Of a stretch of DNA of 63,172 bases, positions 44,336 through 53,133 are shown piece by piece (within the stretch, counting starts at the first letter, position 1; each line of letters opens with the position of its first letter). The DNA is taken from the NCBI GenBank assembly GCA_900314395.1, contig OMVB01000138.1:1-63172 (forward strand). The letters run 5' to 3'. A program made the position numbers and the translations under genes. This DNA comes from an uncultured Prevotellaceae bacterium (GTDB taxonomy: Bacteria; Bacteroidota; Bacteroidia; Bacteroidales; UBA932). The notes beneath the pieces were generated by a model. The model was not told the DNA's origin and did no database searches. It was given only the letters and a program-made list of their open reading frames with translations.

Positions 44336-44455
44336 CTACCACTCCGGTCGCTTCCGCAAGCCCCTTCTGGCTTGGAGAAAGCAGCCGTAAAAAGGGCTGC
44401 TCCCGGAATCAGGCAGTGCTGTCTGCTGAATGTTGAATTTGTGGATGCAAATATA
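44336..44455 (-). promoter_or_regulatory. structured leader of the BtuB-like operon, weak cobalamin-riboswitch candidate
   Basis: A minus-strand -7 element TATATTTG (44455-44448) implies a leader of about 105 bases. It holds GATTCCGGGAGCAGCCC, the hairpin GCAGCC...GGCTGC and then CAAGCC-AGAAGG-GGCTTG. The last resembles a B12-box hairpin, but the conserved ACTGT-type core is not clear. A structured leader is visible; its identity as a riboswitch is speculative. Confidence 0.3.
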
Positions 44456-44469
44456 ACAAGAAAAATTAG

Positions 44470-44477
44470 TACATTTG
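44470..44477 (+). promoter_or_regulatory. -7 element of the FKBP gene
   Basis: TACATTTG is an exact TAnnTTTG match 30 bp before the preferred start at 44508. No -33 at proper spacing. Confidence 0.45.
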
Positions 44478-44507
44478 TAGGACGTGAATATGAAAATTAT
44501 TACAAAT

Positions 44508-45113
44508 ATGGATAAAATAAGCTACGCATTGGGAATGAGCATCGCCCACAACCTTGTTCAGTCAGGGGTGAAAGATATCAAGACAGAAGATTTCGTAGAC
44601 GGCCTTAAAGCCACTCTGAACGGGCAGGAGCCCAAGGTTTCCTATCAGGAGGCCGGAAAGATCCTGGAGGATTACTTCAGCAACATGGAGGCGGAAAAGG
44701 CCGCAGAGGAGGCAGAGGTTGCAGATGCAATGAAGAAGGAAGGGGAAGAGTTCCTGAAGGAAAATGCCGGCAAGCCCGGTGTCATCACCCTTAAGAGCGG
44801 CCTTCAGTACAAGGTCCTCAAAGATGGAACAGGCCGCAAGCCCGGCAAGACCTCAAAGGTTCGCTGCAATTATGAGGGTACCTTTACCAACGGCATGGTC
44901 TTCGACAGCTCTTACAAGAGGGGAGAGCCGGCTGTATTCGGTGTAAACCAGGTGATTGCAGGCTGGACAGAGGCACTTCAGCTCATGAGCGAGGGCTCAG
45001 AGTGGGAGCTTTACATCCCTTACCAGCTGGCCTACGGAGAGGCCGGAGCCCACGGCGCCATTCCTCCCTGCGCAGCACTCGTCTTCAAGGTAGAGCTTAT
45101 AGAGGTTCTTTAA
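44508..45113 (+). CDS. FKBP-type peptidyl-prolyl cis-trans isomerase
   Basis: A 201-residue protein with an N-terminal FKBP_N dimerisation region (MDKISYALGMSIAHNLVQSG, then a charged helix rich in Glu/Ala). The FKBP domain follows (YKVLKDGTGRKPGKTSKV, VFDSSYKRGEPAVFGVNQVIAGWTEAL, IPYQLAYGEAGA). It speeds proline isomerisation in folding proteins. No signal peptide is visible from this start, so it is likely cytoplasmic or exported by an unseen signal. The ATG at 44508 matches the family; an ATG at 44490 is possible. pnuC starts directly after its stop. Confidence 0.85.
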   Translation: MDKISYALGMSIAHNLVQSGVKDIKTEDFVDGLKATLNGQEPKVSYQEAGKILEDYFSNMEAEKAAEEAEVADAMKKEGEEFLKENAGKPGVITLKSGLQYKVLKDGTGRKPGKTSKVRCNYEGTFTNGMVFDSSYKRGEPAVFGVNQVIAGWTEALQLMSEGSEWELYIPYQLAYGEAGAHGAIPPCAALVFKVELIEVL

Positions 45114-45689
45114 ATGACATTTACGGAGGTCATAGAAGTTGTAGCCCTTGTAACGGGACTCATTTATCTCTTCCTGGAGATAATACAGTCCAACTGGATG
45201 TGGGTTGTGGGAATCCTTACCGGAATTCCTGTGTCCATATCATTCGGCATGCAGCATATATGGGCCTCCATGGCGCTGAATATCTACTATGTGATAATGT
45301 CCGTAGTTGGCATCATTATGTGGATGAAAGCGTCCGAACAGACATCGGAAGGCGCGTATCACCTTGCCCGGCTGCCGCGTAAAGTGCTTGTTATCAGCAC
45401 CGTAGCGGCCGTTTTAGGCATCCCCGCCCTCATCCTGCTGCTTCGCCTCACCGGAGGACAGGAGACCGCCCTTGACGCCGTGGCCTTTGTACTCAGTGTC
45501 ATCGGCACATGGTGGCTGGCAAAGTCTTATCTGGAGCAGTGGCTTGTCTGGATTATTGCCGATGTCATTTCTACTGCACTTTGCGTTTCGATGGGCTCCT
45601 GGTGGCTTGCCGCCCTTTATGCGGCTTACGCCGGATGGGCCGTTTTCGGATACTTTTTATGGAAGAAAAAAGGAGAATATATAGCATGA
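45114..45689 (+). CDS. pnuC: PnuC-family vitamin transporter (nicotinamide riboside or related)
   Basis: A 191-residue membrane protein with about seven helices and PnuC motifs: VTGLIYLFLEIIQSNWMWVVG, SFGMQHIWASMALNIYY, QWLVWIIADVISTALC and GYFLWKKK. PnuC proteins import nicotinamide riboside by facilitated diffusion; relatives carry thiamine or riboflavin. A thiamine-type role is not excluded. It directly follows the FKBP gene and overlaps the SGNH gene by 4 bp (ATGA). Confidence 0.8.
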   Translation: MTFTEVIEVVALVTGLIYLFLEIIQSNWMWVVGILTGIPVSISFGMQHIWASMALNIYYVIMSVVGIIMWMKASEQTSEGAYHLARLPRKVLVISTVAAVLGIPALILLLRLTGGQETALDAVAFVLSVIGTWWLAKSYLEQWLVWIIADVISTALCVSMGSWWLAALYAAYAGWAVFGYFLWKKKGEYIA

Positions 45690-46777
45690 AACAATCCATT
45701 ATCGTCATGGCTTTTGCGCTTTGCGCAGGCATATTCATGAAAGCATCAGCACAGGAAATAGTTTATACCGATGCTGCCGTACTCCCGCTTTACGGCAAAG
45801 CCGTCCAGGAGACATCGGCCCGCTATACACGCTTCCCGGCCGCCTATGAAGGCGAAAGCCGCAAGGCTCTCTGGGACCTGTCCCTTAATTCCGCCGGCCT
45901 GTACATCCGCTTCCGCAGCGACGCCCCGCAAATCAATGCAAAATGGGTGAACCGCAATTTCCAGATGCCGCATATGACCGATGTCGGCATCGGCGGACTT
46001 GACCTTTATACCCTTACCCCGGACGGATGGCGTTTCGTGGGCGCCGGTTTTACATGGACAAAGGGTACTCATCATGAGCGCAAGATAGTGTCCAACATGA
46101 AGCCGCAGATGCGTGAGTACATGCTTTACCTGCCGCTTTATGACAGTATAGATTCCCTGTATGTAGGCGTTCCGGAGGGCTACAGCGTGGCTCTTCCGGC
46201 AGTGAACAGGCCGGTTCCGGAGAAGCCCGTCGTGATGTATGGAACAAGTATTCTCCAGGGCGGCTGCGCCACCCGTGCCGGCATGGCACATACTTCAATT
46301 ATCAGCCGCAAGCTGGACAGGGAGGTGATTAACCTTGGTTTCAGCGGCAATGCTCATCTTGACCCGGAGGTGGCCCGCCTTATGGCGTCCGTAAAGGACC
46401 CCGGAGTCTTTGTCCTGGACTTTGTGCCCAACTGCAACGCAGAGCGTATCAATGAGAAAGGCGAGACCTTCTTCCGCATCCTGCGGGAGGCTCATCCTGA
46501 CGTGCCGATAGTCTTTGTAGAGAATCCTTTCTTCCCTCATGCAATTGTAGATGAGAAGACTAACAGCGACATAAAGGAGAACAATGCCGCCCTCCGTGCC
46601 TTGTATGATAAGATGAAGAAGGAAGGCCAGAAGAAGCTGTTTTATGTTACCAAGGAGGGTATGACCGGTGACGACGGAGAGTCTTTCGTAGACGGCGTCC
46701 ACCTTACAGACCTTGGAATGTTAAGATACGCAGAACACGTTCTGCCTACAATTAAAAAGGCTCTTAAATGCAAATAG
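45686..46777 (+). CDS. secreted SGNH/GDSL-type hydrolase
   Basis: A 363-residue exported protein (signal ending MKASAQ). An N-terminal beta-sandwich precedes a SGNH esterase domain: VVMYGTSILQGG (nucleophile Ser in GTSI), INLGFSGNAHLDPEV (Gly and Asn), and a late DGVHLTDLG (Asp/His). The family removes acetyl or other ester groups from polysaccharides; the substrate is unknown. An AGGAGA lies 9 bp before the ATG at 45686, which supports this start. Confidence 0.85.
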   Translation: MKQSIIVMAFALCAGIFMKASAQEIVYTDAAVLPLYGKAVQETSARYTRFPAAYEGESRKALWDLSLNSAGLYIRFRSDAPQINAKWVNRNFQMPHMTDVGIGGLDLYTLTPDGWRFVGAGFTWTKGTHHERKIVSNMKPQMREYMLYLPLYDSIDSLYVGVPEGYSVALPAVNRPVPEKPVVMYGTSILQGGCATRAGMAHTSIISRKLDREVINLGFSGNAHLDPEVARLMASVKDPGVFVLDFVPNCNAERINEKGETFFRILREAHPDVPIVFVENPFFPHAIVDEKTNSDIKENNAALRALYDKMKKEGQKKLFYVTKEGMTGDDGESFVDGVHLTDLGMLRYAEHVLPTIKKALKCK

Positions 46778-46824
46778 CAAACATATTCCAAAGGCCAAAT
46801 AATAAGTTTAATAAATAATAAGGT

Positions 46825-47682
46825 ATGAAAATTATCGTTGACAGCGGTGCTACCAAGGCTCAGTGGGGCCTCGTAGCAAATGGAAAAGAAGCCGGAATGA
46901 TTACCACAGCCGGCATCAACCTCTCAACAATGACCCCCGAAGCAGTGGAAGCAATCGTCGCAGAAGCCGCTTCACAGGTTCCCGCAGGGGAGAAGATAGA
47001 GGCCGTATACTTCTATGCAGCCGGTCTTATCACCACTCCCGGAGAAGCCGTTCCCCAGCTCGCAGAAGGCCTGGACAAATGCTTCAAGAAGTATTTCCCC
47101 GGCGCTAAATACGAGTATGCATCGGACCTTCTTGCTGCTGCAAGAGCCGTTTGCGGCCATTCAAAGGGTGTAGCTTGCATTCTTGGAACAGGTTCCAACT
47201 CCTGCCTCTTCGACGGAGAAAAAATCGTCCGCAACATTCATTGCTGCGGCTTCATCCTTGGTGACGAGGGCAGCGGCGCATCCCTTGGAAAGCGTTTCAT
47301 GTCCGACTTCCTCAAGGACCTTCTTCCGGACGAGGTTGCCAAGGACTTCGCTTCCAAGTTCGAGGTAGACTATCTTACCGTTGTCAAGAACGTTTACCGT
47401 GGCACGGCTCCTTCCAAATATCTTGGCAGCTTCGCTCCTTACATCATGAGCTGGTATGACAAGAGCGACTATGTTAAGGAACTGGTAGAGGGCAACTTCC
47501 GCGATTTCCTGCGCAAGTTCCTGGTACGCTACGACCCTTCAAAGACCCTGCCTATGGGCGCCATCGGCGGTTTTGCATATGCCAACAAGGCCATCCTTGA
47601 AAAGGTTGCCGCAGAAGAGGGCGTACACTTTGACAAGATTTACAAGACTCCTATCGAGGGCCTTATCCAGTATCACGCATAA
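46825..47682 (+). CDS. BadF/BadG-type sugar kinase, probable MurNAc/GlcNAc kinase
   Basis: A 285-residue ASKHA kinase: MKIIVDSGATKAQWGLV (phosphate-1), CILGTGSNSCLFDG (phosphate-2), CCGFILGDEGSGASLGKR and GAIGGFAYANK (adenosine). It is followed by murQ after 10 bp. In Tannerella a kinase of this family (MurK) phosphorylates N-acetylmuramic acid before MurQ acts, so the pair probably recycles cell-wall sugars. GlcNAc as substrate is equally possible. Confidence 0.82.
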   Translation: MKIIVDSGATKAQWGLVANGKEAGMITTAGINLSTMTPEAVEAIVAEAASQVPAGEKIEAVYFYAAGLITTPGEAVPQLAEGLDKCFKKYFPGAKYEYASDLLAAARAVCGHSKGVACILGTGSNSCLFDGEKIVRNIHCCGFILGDEGSGASLGKRFMSDFLKDLLPDEVAKDFASKFEVDYLTVVKNVYRGTAPSKYLGSFAPYIMSWYDKSDYVKELVEGNFRDFLRKFLVRYDPSKTLPMGAIGGFAYANKAILEKVAAEEGVHFDKIYKTPIEGLIQYHA

Positions 47683-47692
47683 TATTATTAAT

Positions 47693-48508
47693 ATGAAAGA
47701 GACTCGTACAACAGAGCAGGCTTCGCACTACGACCATCTTGAGATGATGTCTACCGCAGAGATTCTCCACGGAATGAACGCCGAGGACCGTACCGTGCCG
47801 GTAGCCGTTGCAGAGGCCATTCCTTCTATCGAAAAGCTTGTAAACGGAATCGTTGAGCGTATGCGCAAGGGCGGCCGTGTATTCTACCTTGGTGCAGGTA
47901 CCAGTGGCCGTTTGGGCATTGTGGACGCATCGGAGATACCTCCTACCTACGGCGTAAAGGATAAATTCATCGGCCTTATCGCCGGTGGCGACAAAGCTAT
48001 CCGCAACGCTGTAGAGGCCGCAGAGGACGATCCTAACGGCGGATGGGCAGATATGGCTCCTTTCAATCCCACCGTTAATGACATCGTTATCGGCATCGCA
48101 GCATCGGGAACAACTCCTTATGTTGTTGGCACCGTTAAAAAGGCTCGTGAGGAAGGTCTTCTTACCGGTTGTATCACCTGCAACCATGGCTCTCCTGTTG
48201 CTGCAGAGGCAGAGATTCCCGTCGAGGTTGTAGTTGGTCCTGAGTTTGTAACCGGAAGTACCAGGATGAAGTCCGGTACCGCCCAGAAGCTTGTGCTCAA
48301 CATGATTTCCACTTCTACGATGATTCTGATGGGTCATGTTAAGGGCAACAAGATGATGGATATGCAGCTTACCAATATCAAACTGGTGGGCCGCGGTACC
48401 CGAATGATTATGGAGGAGACCGGTATTACCGATGCAGAGCTGGCAAAGGAGATGCTGCTTCGCTACGGTTCTGTCCGCGACGCGGTTAACGCTTATCATA
48501 AGAAGTAA
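47693..48508 (+). CDS. murQ: N-acetylmuramic acid 6-phosphate etherase
   Basis: A 271-residue SIS-domain lyase that cleaves the lactyl ether of MurNAc-6-phosphate to give GlcNAc-6-phosphate. Seen: VFYLGAGTSGRLGIVDASEIPPTYG, VIGIAASGTTPYVVG and TGSTRMKSGTAQKLVLNM, all diagnostic of MurQ. The start at ATG 47693 gives the family N-terminus (MKETRTTEQAS). The length is slightly shorter than the ~300 residues of E. coli. recR follows after 8 bp. Confidence 0.92.
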   Translation: MKETRTTEQASHYDHLEMMSTAEILHGMNAEDRTVPVAVAEAIPSIEKLVNGIVERMRKGGRVFYLGAGTSGRLGIVDASEIPPTYGVKDKFIGLIAGGDKAIRNAVEAAEDDPNGGWADMAPFNPTVNDIVIGIAASGTTPYVVGTVKKAREEGLLTGCITCNHGSPVAAEAEIPVEVVVGPEFVTGSTRMKSGTAQKLVLNMISTSTMILMGHVKGNKMMDMQLTNIKLVGRGTRMIMEETGITDAELAKEMLLRYGSVRDAVNAYHKK

Positions 48509-48516
48509 CATTTCAA

Positions 48517-49185
48517 ATGCTTAGGGAGCGATATCCTTCCAAGCTGCTCGAAGATGCCGTAGAGGCTATAGGCACCCTTCCCGGAGTGGGGAAGCGTAGT
48601 GCCATGCGTCTTGCCTTGCATCTTTTGCGGCAGCCCTCAGAGAACGTTCATCACCTCGCAGATGCGCTTGTGCATCTGCGGGATGATGTTAAGTATTGTT
48701 CTACCTGCATGATGATTTCCGATGCCGATACATGCTCTATCTGTGCCGATGCTCACCGTGACCACCGGACTATCTGTGTGGTGGAGTCGGTTCGCGATGT
48801 GATGAGCATTGAGAATACCGGGCAGTACAACGGGGTTTATCATGTTCTTGGGGGCAGTATCTCTCCAATAGACGGCATCGGCCCGTCAGACCTTACCATT
48901 TCCGCCCTGGTTTCCCGGGTGGAATCGCTCTGCGATTCAGACCCTTCGGCTTCGCTCAGGGTGACAAATGATGTCGAGAAATCTCCTTCCCTGGAAGTAA
49001 TCCTGGCCCTGGGCGGCGACGTAGAAGGGGAGACCACCGCCTTCTATATCTATCGGCAACTCTCCCGCTTCCCGGTGAAACTCACCACCCTTGCCCGCGG
49101 TCTGGGCTTTGGCGACGACCTTGAATACGCCGACGAAGTCACCCTCGGCCGCTCCCTCGCCGCCCGCCAACCCTTTAAGCCGTAA
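48517..49185 (+). CDS. recR: recombination protein RecR carrying an in-frame repeat insertion
   Basis: A 222-residue RecR: helix-hairpin-helix LPGVGKRSAMRLALHLL, the zinc finger CSTCMMISDADTCSIC, and the Toprim domain (ICVVESVRDVMSIE, LGGSISPIDGIGP, VILALGGDVEGETTAFYI). It acts with RecO/RecF in recombinational repair. The usual length is about 200; the extra ~22 residues (137-158) interrupt the Toprim domain exactly where a palindromic repeat (48930-48987) is translated. Without them the length and sequence are normal. The motif residues are intact, so activity is plausible. Confidence 0.92.
   Translation: MLRERYPSKLLEDAVEAIGTLPGVGKRSAMRLALHLLRQPSENVHHLADALVHLRDDVKYCSTCMMISDADTCSICADAHRDHRTICVVESVRDVMSIENTGQYNGVYHVLGGSISPIDGIGPSDLTISALVSRVESLCDSDPSASLRVTNDVEKSPSLEVILALGGDVEGETTAFYIYRQLSRFPVKLTTLARGLGFGDDLEYADEVTLGRSLAARQPFKP
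48930..48987 (+). repeat. palindromic repeat translated inside recR
   Basis: Holds CCCTTCGGCTTCGCTCAGGG (48942-48961), an imperfect palindrome, followed by TGACAAATGATGTCGAGAAA and TCTCC, the end of the TCATTTCGAC...GAGAAATCTC type. It looks like two repeat types fused. Confidence 0.75.
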
Positions 49186-49246
49186 AATATTAGAGTAACT
49201 TTGATTCTGTCAGTGGATAGCAAAGAAGATATTTCCGCAAAAAGAG

Positions 49247-49276
49247 TTGGAATTCAAAAGAAAATGCCTAAATTTG
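49247..49276 (+). promoter_or_regulatory. rpsO promoter
   Basis: TTG (49247-49249), 19 bp, TAAATTTG (49269-49276), 70 bp before the rpsO ATG. The AT-rich leader (TTAATTG...TTAAC) may hold the S15 autoregulatory site, though I cannot show it. Confidence 0.65.
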
Positions 49277-49346
49277 CACCGCTTTTTCGCGACCTACGGA
49301 AAAGTGCTGATTATTAATTGTTTTATTAACTAAAATTTTTTGCGAA

Positions 49347-49622
49347 ATGGCTGAATATTTGATGCCTGAAAAGAAGCAAGAGATTTTCGCGAAGTACGGA
49401 AAGTCCAATACAGACACCGGCTCACCTGAGAGTCAAGTTGCTTTATTCTCCTACCGTATCGCTCACCTTACTGAGCACGTAAAGAAGAACAAGAAAGACG
49501 TTGTAACACGTCGTGCTCTTCTCCGTCTCGTAGGTAAAAGACGTCAGCTTCTGGATTACCTCCAGAAAGTGGATATCGAGAGATACAGGGCAATCGTCAA
49601 GGAGCTCGGCCTCCGTCGATAA
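49347..49622 (+). CDS. rpsO: 30S ribosomal protein S15
   Basis: A 91-residue S15 with the typical [23 protein letters not shown] segment split over helices 1-2, [18 protein letters not shown] and the end [12 protein letters not shown]. It binds 16S rRNA at a three-way junction. pnp follows downstream, the same order as in many bacteria, but here a terminator and a repeat separate them. Confidence 0.97.
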   Translation: MAEYLMPEKKQEIFAKYGKSNTDTGSPESQVALFSYRIAHLTEHVKKNKKDVVTRRALLRLVGKRRQLLDYLQKVDIERYRAIVKELGLRR

Positions 49623-49642
49623 GCTTCCACGATAGGAAAACA

Positions 49643-49679
49643 AAAAGGGAGAGGTCACAAGGTGGCTTTCCCTTTTTTT
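49643..49679 (+). terminator. terminator of rpsO
   Basis: AAAAAGGGA (49642-49650) pairs with TCCCTTTTT (49669-49677) with a partly paired loop, followed by a T-run to 49679. Confidence 0.75.
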
Positions 49680-49685
49680 ATTGAA

Positions 49686-49717
49686 ACGACAGATGCCCGA
49701 ACAGGTCGGGCATGACG
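49686..49717. repeat. hairpin repeat between rpsO and pnp
   Basis: GATGCCCGA and TCGGGCATGA pair around ACAGG. This GATGCCCG...CGGGCATGAC form is a second type of short palindrome, likely a repeat family, placed between the rpsO terminator and pnp. Confidence 0.6.
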
Positions 49718-49739
49718 AAATAAAGACGTAAACGAAGAA

Positions 49740-52082
49740 ATGAACATTATCAAAAAGACAATCGAGCTGCCCGACGGTAGGGTAATCGAGATCGAGACCG
49801 GCAAACTTGCCAAACAGGCAGACGGCTCAGCAGTTGTAAGAATGGGCGGCACCATGTTGCTCGCAACCGTTACTTGCGCAACAGAAGTAACCGAGGGTAC
49901 AGATTTCCTTCCCCTCCAGGTAGATTACAAAGAGAAATTCTATGCAGCCGGCCGTTTCCCCGGCGGATTCATGAAGAGAGAAGGCAAAGCCTCTGATTAT
50001 GAGGTACTTATCGCACGCCTTGTAGACCGCGCGCTTCGCCCGCTCTTCCCGGATGACTTCCATCTTGCAGTATTTGTAAACATTTGGCTTATATCGGCAG
50101 AAAAAGACATTCAGCCCGATGCACTCGCAGGCCTTGCAGCATCTGCAGCCCTTGCAGCCAGCGACCTTCCGTTCCTTGGACCTATCTCAGAGGTACGCGT
50201 CGCCCGCATCGACGGTCAGTTCGTCATCAACCCCACATTCTCTGAGACAGAGAAGGCAGACCTTGAACTCATGGTTGCCGCTACAGAGGAGAACATCATG
50301 ATGGTAGAGGGAGAGATGAAGGAAGTGACAGAGGACGTAATGCTTGATGCTATCAAGTTCGCACACGAAGAAATAAAGCGTCACTGCCGCGTTCAGAAAG
50401 AACTCAACGCAGAGTGCGGAAAGACCGTTAAGCGCGACTATCCTCACGACGAGGAAGACGAAGACCTGCGCAAGGCCGTTCACGACTTCTGCTATCCCAA
50501 ATGCTATGAGCTTGCAAAGAGCGCAAAACCCAAGCAGGAGCGTACCGCCGGCTTCGAGCAGATTAAGGCAGACTTCCTTGCAACCCTTTCAGAGGAGGAT
50601 CAGGAGGCCAAGGCTGCCATGGTAGCACGCTACTATGCACACGAAGAGAAAGAGGCTATGCGTAACCTCATCCTTGACGAGGGTATCCGTCTTGACGGAC
50701 GTAATACAACAACCGTACGTCCTATCTGGTGCGAGGTTGATTGCCTTCCTTGTGCACACGGCAGCGCCATCTTCACCCGTGGTGAGACCCAGGCGCTTGC
50801 TTCCGTTACCCTTGGAACCAAGCTCGACATGAAGGAAATGGACGAGGTTCTTGTTCAGGAGACCCAGCCTTTCACCCTTCACTACAACTTCCCTCCTTTC
50901 GCAACAGGAGAGGCCAAGGCCCAGAGAGGTGTCGGCCGCCGCGAAATCGGTCATGGAAACCTTGCATACCGTGCCCTCAAGGCAGTTATGCCCAAAGGCC
51001 CCGAATTCCCTTACGCAGTACGCGTAGTTTCCGATATCCTTGAGTCCAACGGCTCTTCATCACAGGCTTCAATCTGCGGTGGCTGCCTTGCACTCATGGA
51101 TGCAGGTGTAAAGATCAGCAAGCCTGTTGCAGGTGTTGCCATGGGTCTAATCACCGATGCAGAGCGTCCTAACGACCGTTACGCTATCCTTACCGATATC
51201 CTTGGTGACGAGGATCATCTTGGCGATATGGACTTCAAGGTTGCAGGTACCAAAGACGGTATCACCGCCACCCAGATGGATATCAAGGTAGACGGTCTTT
51301 CATACGAGGTTCTTGAAAAAGCTCTTGAGCAGGCACGCCAGGGCCGCCTCCACATTATGGAAGAGATGGCCAAGTGCATCGCCGAACCCCGTGAGGATTA
51401 CAAACCCTTCGTTCCCAGAATCGTCCAGATTCAAATTGCATCCGATTTCATCGGTGCGGTTATCGGCAAGGGTGGCGAGACTATCCAGAAGATTCAGAAA
51501 GAGACCGGAACCACCATTACCATTACAGAAGAGGATGGAAAGGGTATTGTCGATATCTTTGGTGTTGACAAGGATGCCATGGATAAGGCTCTTGCCTGGA
51601 TTGAGGGCATTTGCGCCGTACCCGAGGTCGGCACAGTTTACCATGGCAAGGTTGTAAGCATCCTTGATTTTGGCGCTTTCATCGAGATTCTGCCCGGTAA
51701 GGAAGGTCTCCTTCACGTGAGCGAGATTGCCTGGAACAAGACAGAGAATGTTTCTGATGTCCTTTCCGTAGGCCAGGAGGTTGATGTCAAACTCCTTGAG
51801 ATTGACGAAAAGACCGGTAAGATGCGCCTTTCAATGCGCGCCCTTACAGAGAAACCGGAAGACTACAAGGAGCCGGAGCGCAAGCCGCGCGGAGAGCGCC
51901 GCGAGGGCGGAAACGACCGTCGTGAGCGTCGCGAGGGCGGCAATGACCGCCACGAGCGCCGTGACGGAGACCGTGGCCCGCGCCGCGAAGGCGACCGCGC
52001 ACCCCGCAGGCCCGTTTCACCGCGCCACGAGCAGCGTCCCGCTCCCGAGCAGCCGGAAAACAACGAGCCCGAAATCTTCTGA
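49740..52082 (+). CDS. pnp: polyribonucleotide nucleotidyltransferase (PNPase)
   Basis: A 780-residue phosphorolytic 3'-5' exoribonuclease. Two RNase PH cores (start to ~residue 240; [15 protein letters not shown] and [23 protein letters not shown] in the second), a helical linker, a KH domain ([20 protein letters not shown]) and an S1 domain ([32 protein letters not shown]). After residue ~715 comes an unusual disordered tail of Arg/Glu/Gly repeats ([36 protein letters not shown]). The start is the ATG at 49740, 22 bp after the repeat. Confidence 0.96.
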   Translation: MNIIKKTIELPDGRVIEIETGKLAKQADGSAVVRMGGTMLLATVTCATEVTEGTDFLPLQVDYKEKFYAAGRFPGGFMKREGKASDYEVLIARLVDRALRPLFPDDFHLAVFVNIWLISAEKDIQPDALAGLAASAALAASDLPFLGPISEVRVARIDGQFVINPTFSETEKADLELMVAATEENIMMVEGEMKEVTEDVMLDAIKFAHEEIKRHCRVQKELNAECGKTVKRDYPHDEEDEDLRKAVHDFCYPKCYELAKSAKPKQERTAGFEQIKADFLATLSEEDQEAKAAMVARYYAHEEKEAMRNLILDEGIRLDGRNTTTVRPIWCEVDCLPCAHGSAIFTRGETQALASVTLGTKLDMKEMDEVLVQETQPFTLHYNFPPFATGEAKAQRGVGRREIGHGNLAYRALKAVMPKGPEFPYAVRVVSDILESNGSSSQASICGGCLALMDAGVKISKPVAGVAMGLITDAERPNDRYAILTDILGDEDHLGDMDFKVAGTKDGITATQMDIKVDGLSYEVLEKALEQARQGRLHIMEEMAKCIAEPREDYKPFVPRIVQIQIASDFIGAVIGKGGETIQKIQKETGTTITITEEDGKGIVDIFGVDKDAMDKALAWIEGICAVPEVGTVYHGKVVSILDFGAFIEILPGKEGLLHVSEIAWNKTENVSDVLSVGQEVDVKLLEIDEKTGKMRLSMRALTEKPEDYKEPERKPRGERREGGNDRRERREGGNDRHERRDGDRGPRREGDRAPRRPVSPRHEQRPAPEQPENNEPEIF

Positions 52083-52094
52083 ATAAGATAACAG

Positions 52095-52153
52095 AAAACA
52101 AATACCCCGGAAGGCATGGATCCTTAATTTAAGCCTTCCGGGGTATTTGTTTT
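52095..52153. terminator. bidirectional terminator between pnp and corA
   Basis: A perfect 21-bp stem: 52095-52115 (AAAACAAATACCCCGGAAGG and C) with 52133-52153, a 17-base loop, and A/T tracts at both ends. Confidence 0.93.
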
Positions 52154-52185
52154 CAGTATTAATTGGATTTAAAGGACAAACTTAG

Positions 52186-53133
52186 CTACATCATCTTCCG
52201 ATATTTGAATATAAGGATGACTCCTACAATCAGGAGAACCATGAAAGCCAGAATGGCCAGCCAGGCGAGTTTGAATCCGGCTCCGGGAAGTTCTACATTC
52301 ATGCCATAGAAACTGGCCACAAGCGTAGGCGGCATGAGAAGCAGGGAGATTATGGTAAATATTTTCATAATCTTGTTCTGTTCCAAATTGATAAGACCTA
52401 CAACCGTATCCTGTAAATACTCCAGACGCTCGAAGCTGAAGTTTGTATGGTTGATTAGAGATGATATATCCTGTTGGAGCACGTTGAACCTGGCATCCAA
52501 CTCTGCCGGATACTTGTCGCTTTTAGTAAGGTTTGTGATAAGACGCTGCTTATCTACGATATTTTCCCTTACCGTCATCGTATTCTCTTGCAGCTGATTG
52601 ATATCCAAAAGGAATTCCTCGTTGATGTCTTCCTGCTGATTAATTCTTTTACTATACTGTGCGATTTCTTTAGACATCAACTCAATCATATCTGCGTCAA
52701 GGTCGATACGCTGATCCAGAATGCTGGCAAAAACCCAGTATCCATTAGGATAAAGATGAGACATCGCCATCATCCTGCGTTGCAACTCCGTGAAACTTCG
52801 CAGGGGTACGTCACGCAGTGTTGTAAGTACGCCGCCTACAATAGTGAAAGACACAGCTTCCATGCTATATTCTTCCGGCCCGGGCATCAGGAAGTTGGTG
52901 TTGGCAAAAATAGCCGTGTCCGTCTCTTTGAAACGGGACGAACTCTCAATTTCCTCGGCCGTTGCACGGCTTTGTATTTCTACACCAAGAAAGGCCTCTG
53001 TGGCGCGTTTTTCTGCGCTTTCAGGGGCAAAAAGATCAATCCAAACAACATCGTTCAGATTCAGATTCTTGAGATCTGCCTCAGACTGGGAAACCATCAG
53101 TTTTCCGTTTGTCCTGTAGAAGATAGATACCAT
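52186..53133 (-). CDS. corA: CorA-type magnesium/divalent cation transporter
   Basis: A 315-residue protein: cytosolic alpha/beta domain, long helix, and two C-terminal membrane helices (IFTIISLLLMPPTLVASFYG and LAWLAILAFMVLLIVGVILI). The GMN selectivity motif is in FYGMNVELPG. Pentameric CorA channels carry Mg2+ and sometimes Co2+/Ni2+. It has a perfect AGGAGG 7 bp before the ATG, rare in this genome, and a structured leader. Confidence 0.92.
   Translation of the reverse strand: MVSIFYRTNGKLMVSQSEADLKNLNLNDVVWIDLFAPESAEKRATEAFLGVEIQSRATAEEIESSSRFKETDTAIFANTNFLMPGPEEYSMEAVSFTIVGGVLTTLRDVPLRSFTELQRRMMAMSHLYPNGYWVFASILDQRIDLDADMIELMSKEIAQYSKRINQQEDINEEFLLDINQLQENTMTVRENIVDKQRLITNLTKSDKYPAELDARFNVLQQDISSLINHTNFSFERLEYLQDTVVGLINLEQNKIMKIFTIISLLLMPPTLVASFYGMNVELPGAGFKLAWLAILAFMVLLIVGVILIFKYRKMM

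Noticed and set aside
45509-45685. Longer N-terminus for the SGNH hydrolase
   Set aside because: It overlaps pnuC in another frame; the ATG at 45686 has an AGGAGA and gives a proper signal peptide.
47663-48511. A 282-codon open frame on the minus strand
   Set aside because: Antisense to murQ, which has all its family motifs.
49277-49346. Defined S15 autoregulatory pseudoknot in the rpsO leader
   Set aside because: The leader is AT-rich and only weak pairings are seen; no clear match to a known S15 leader.
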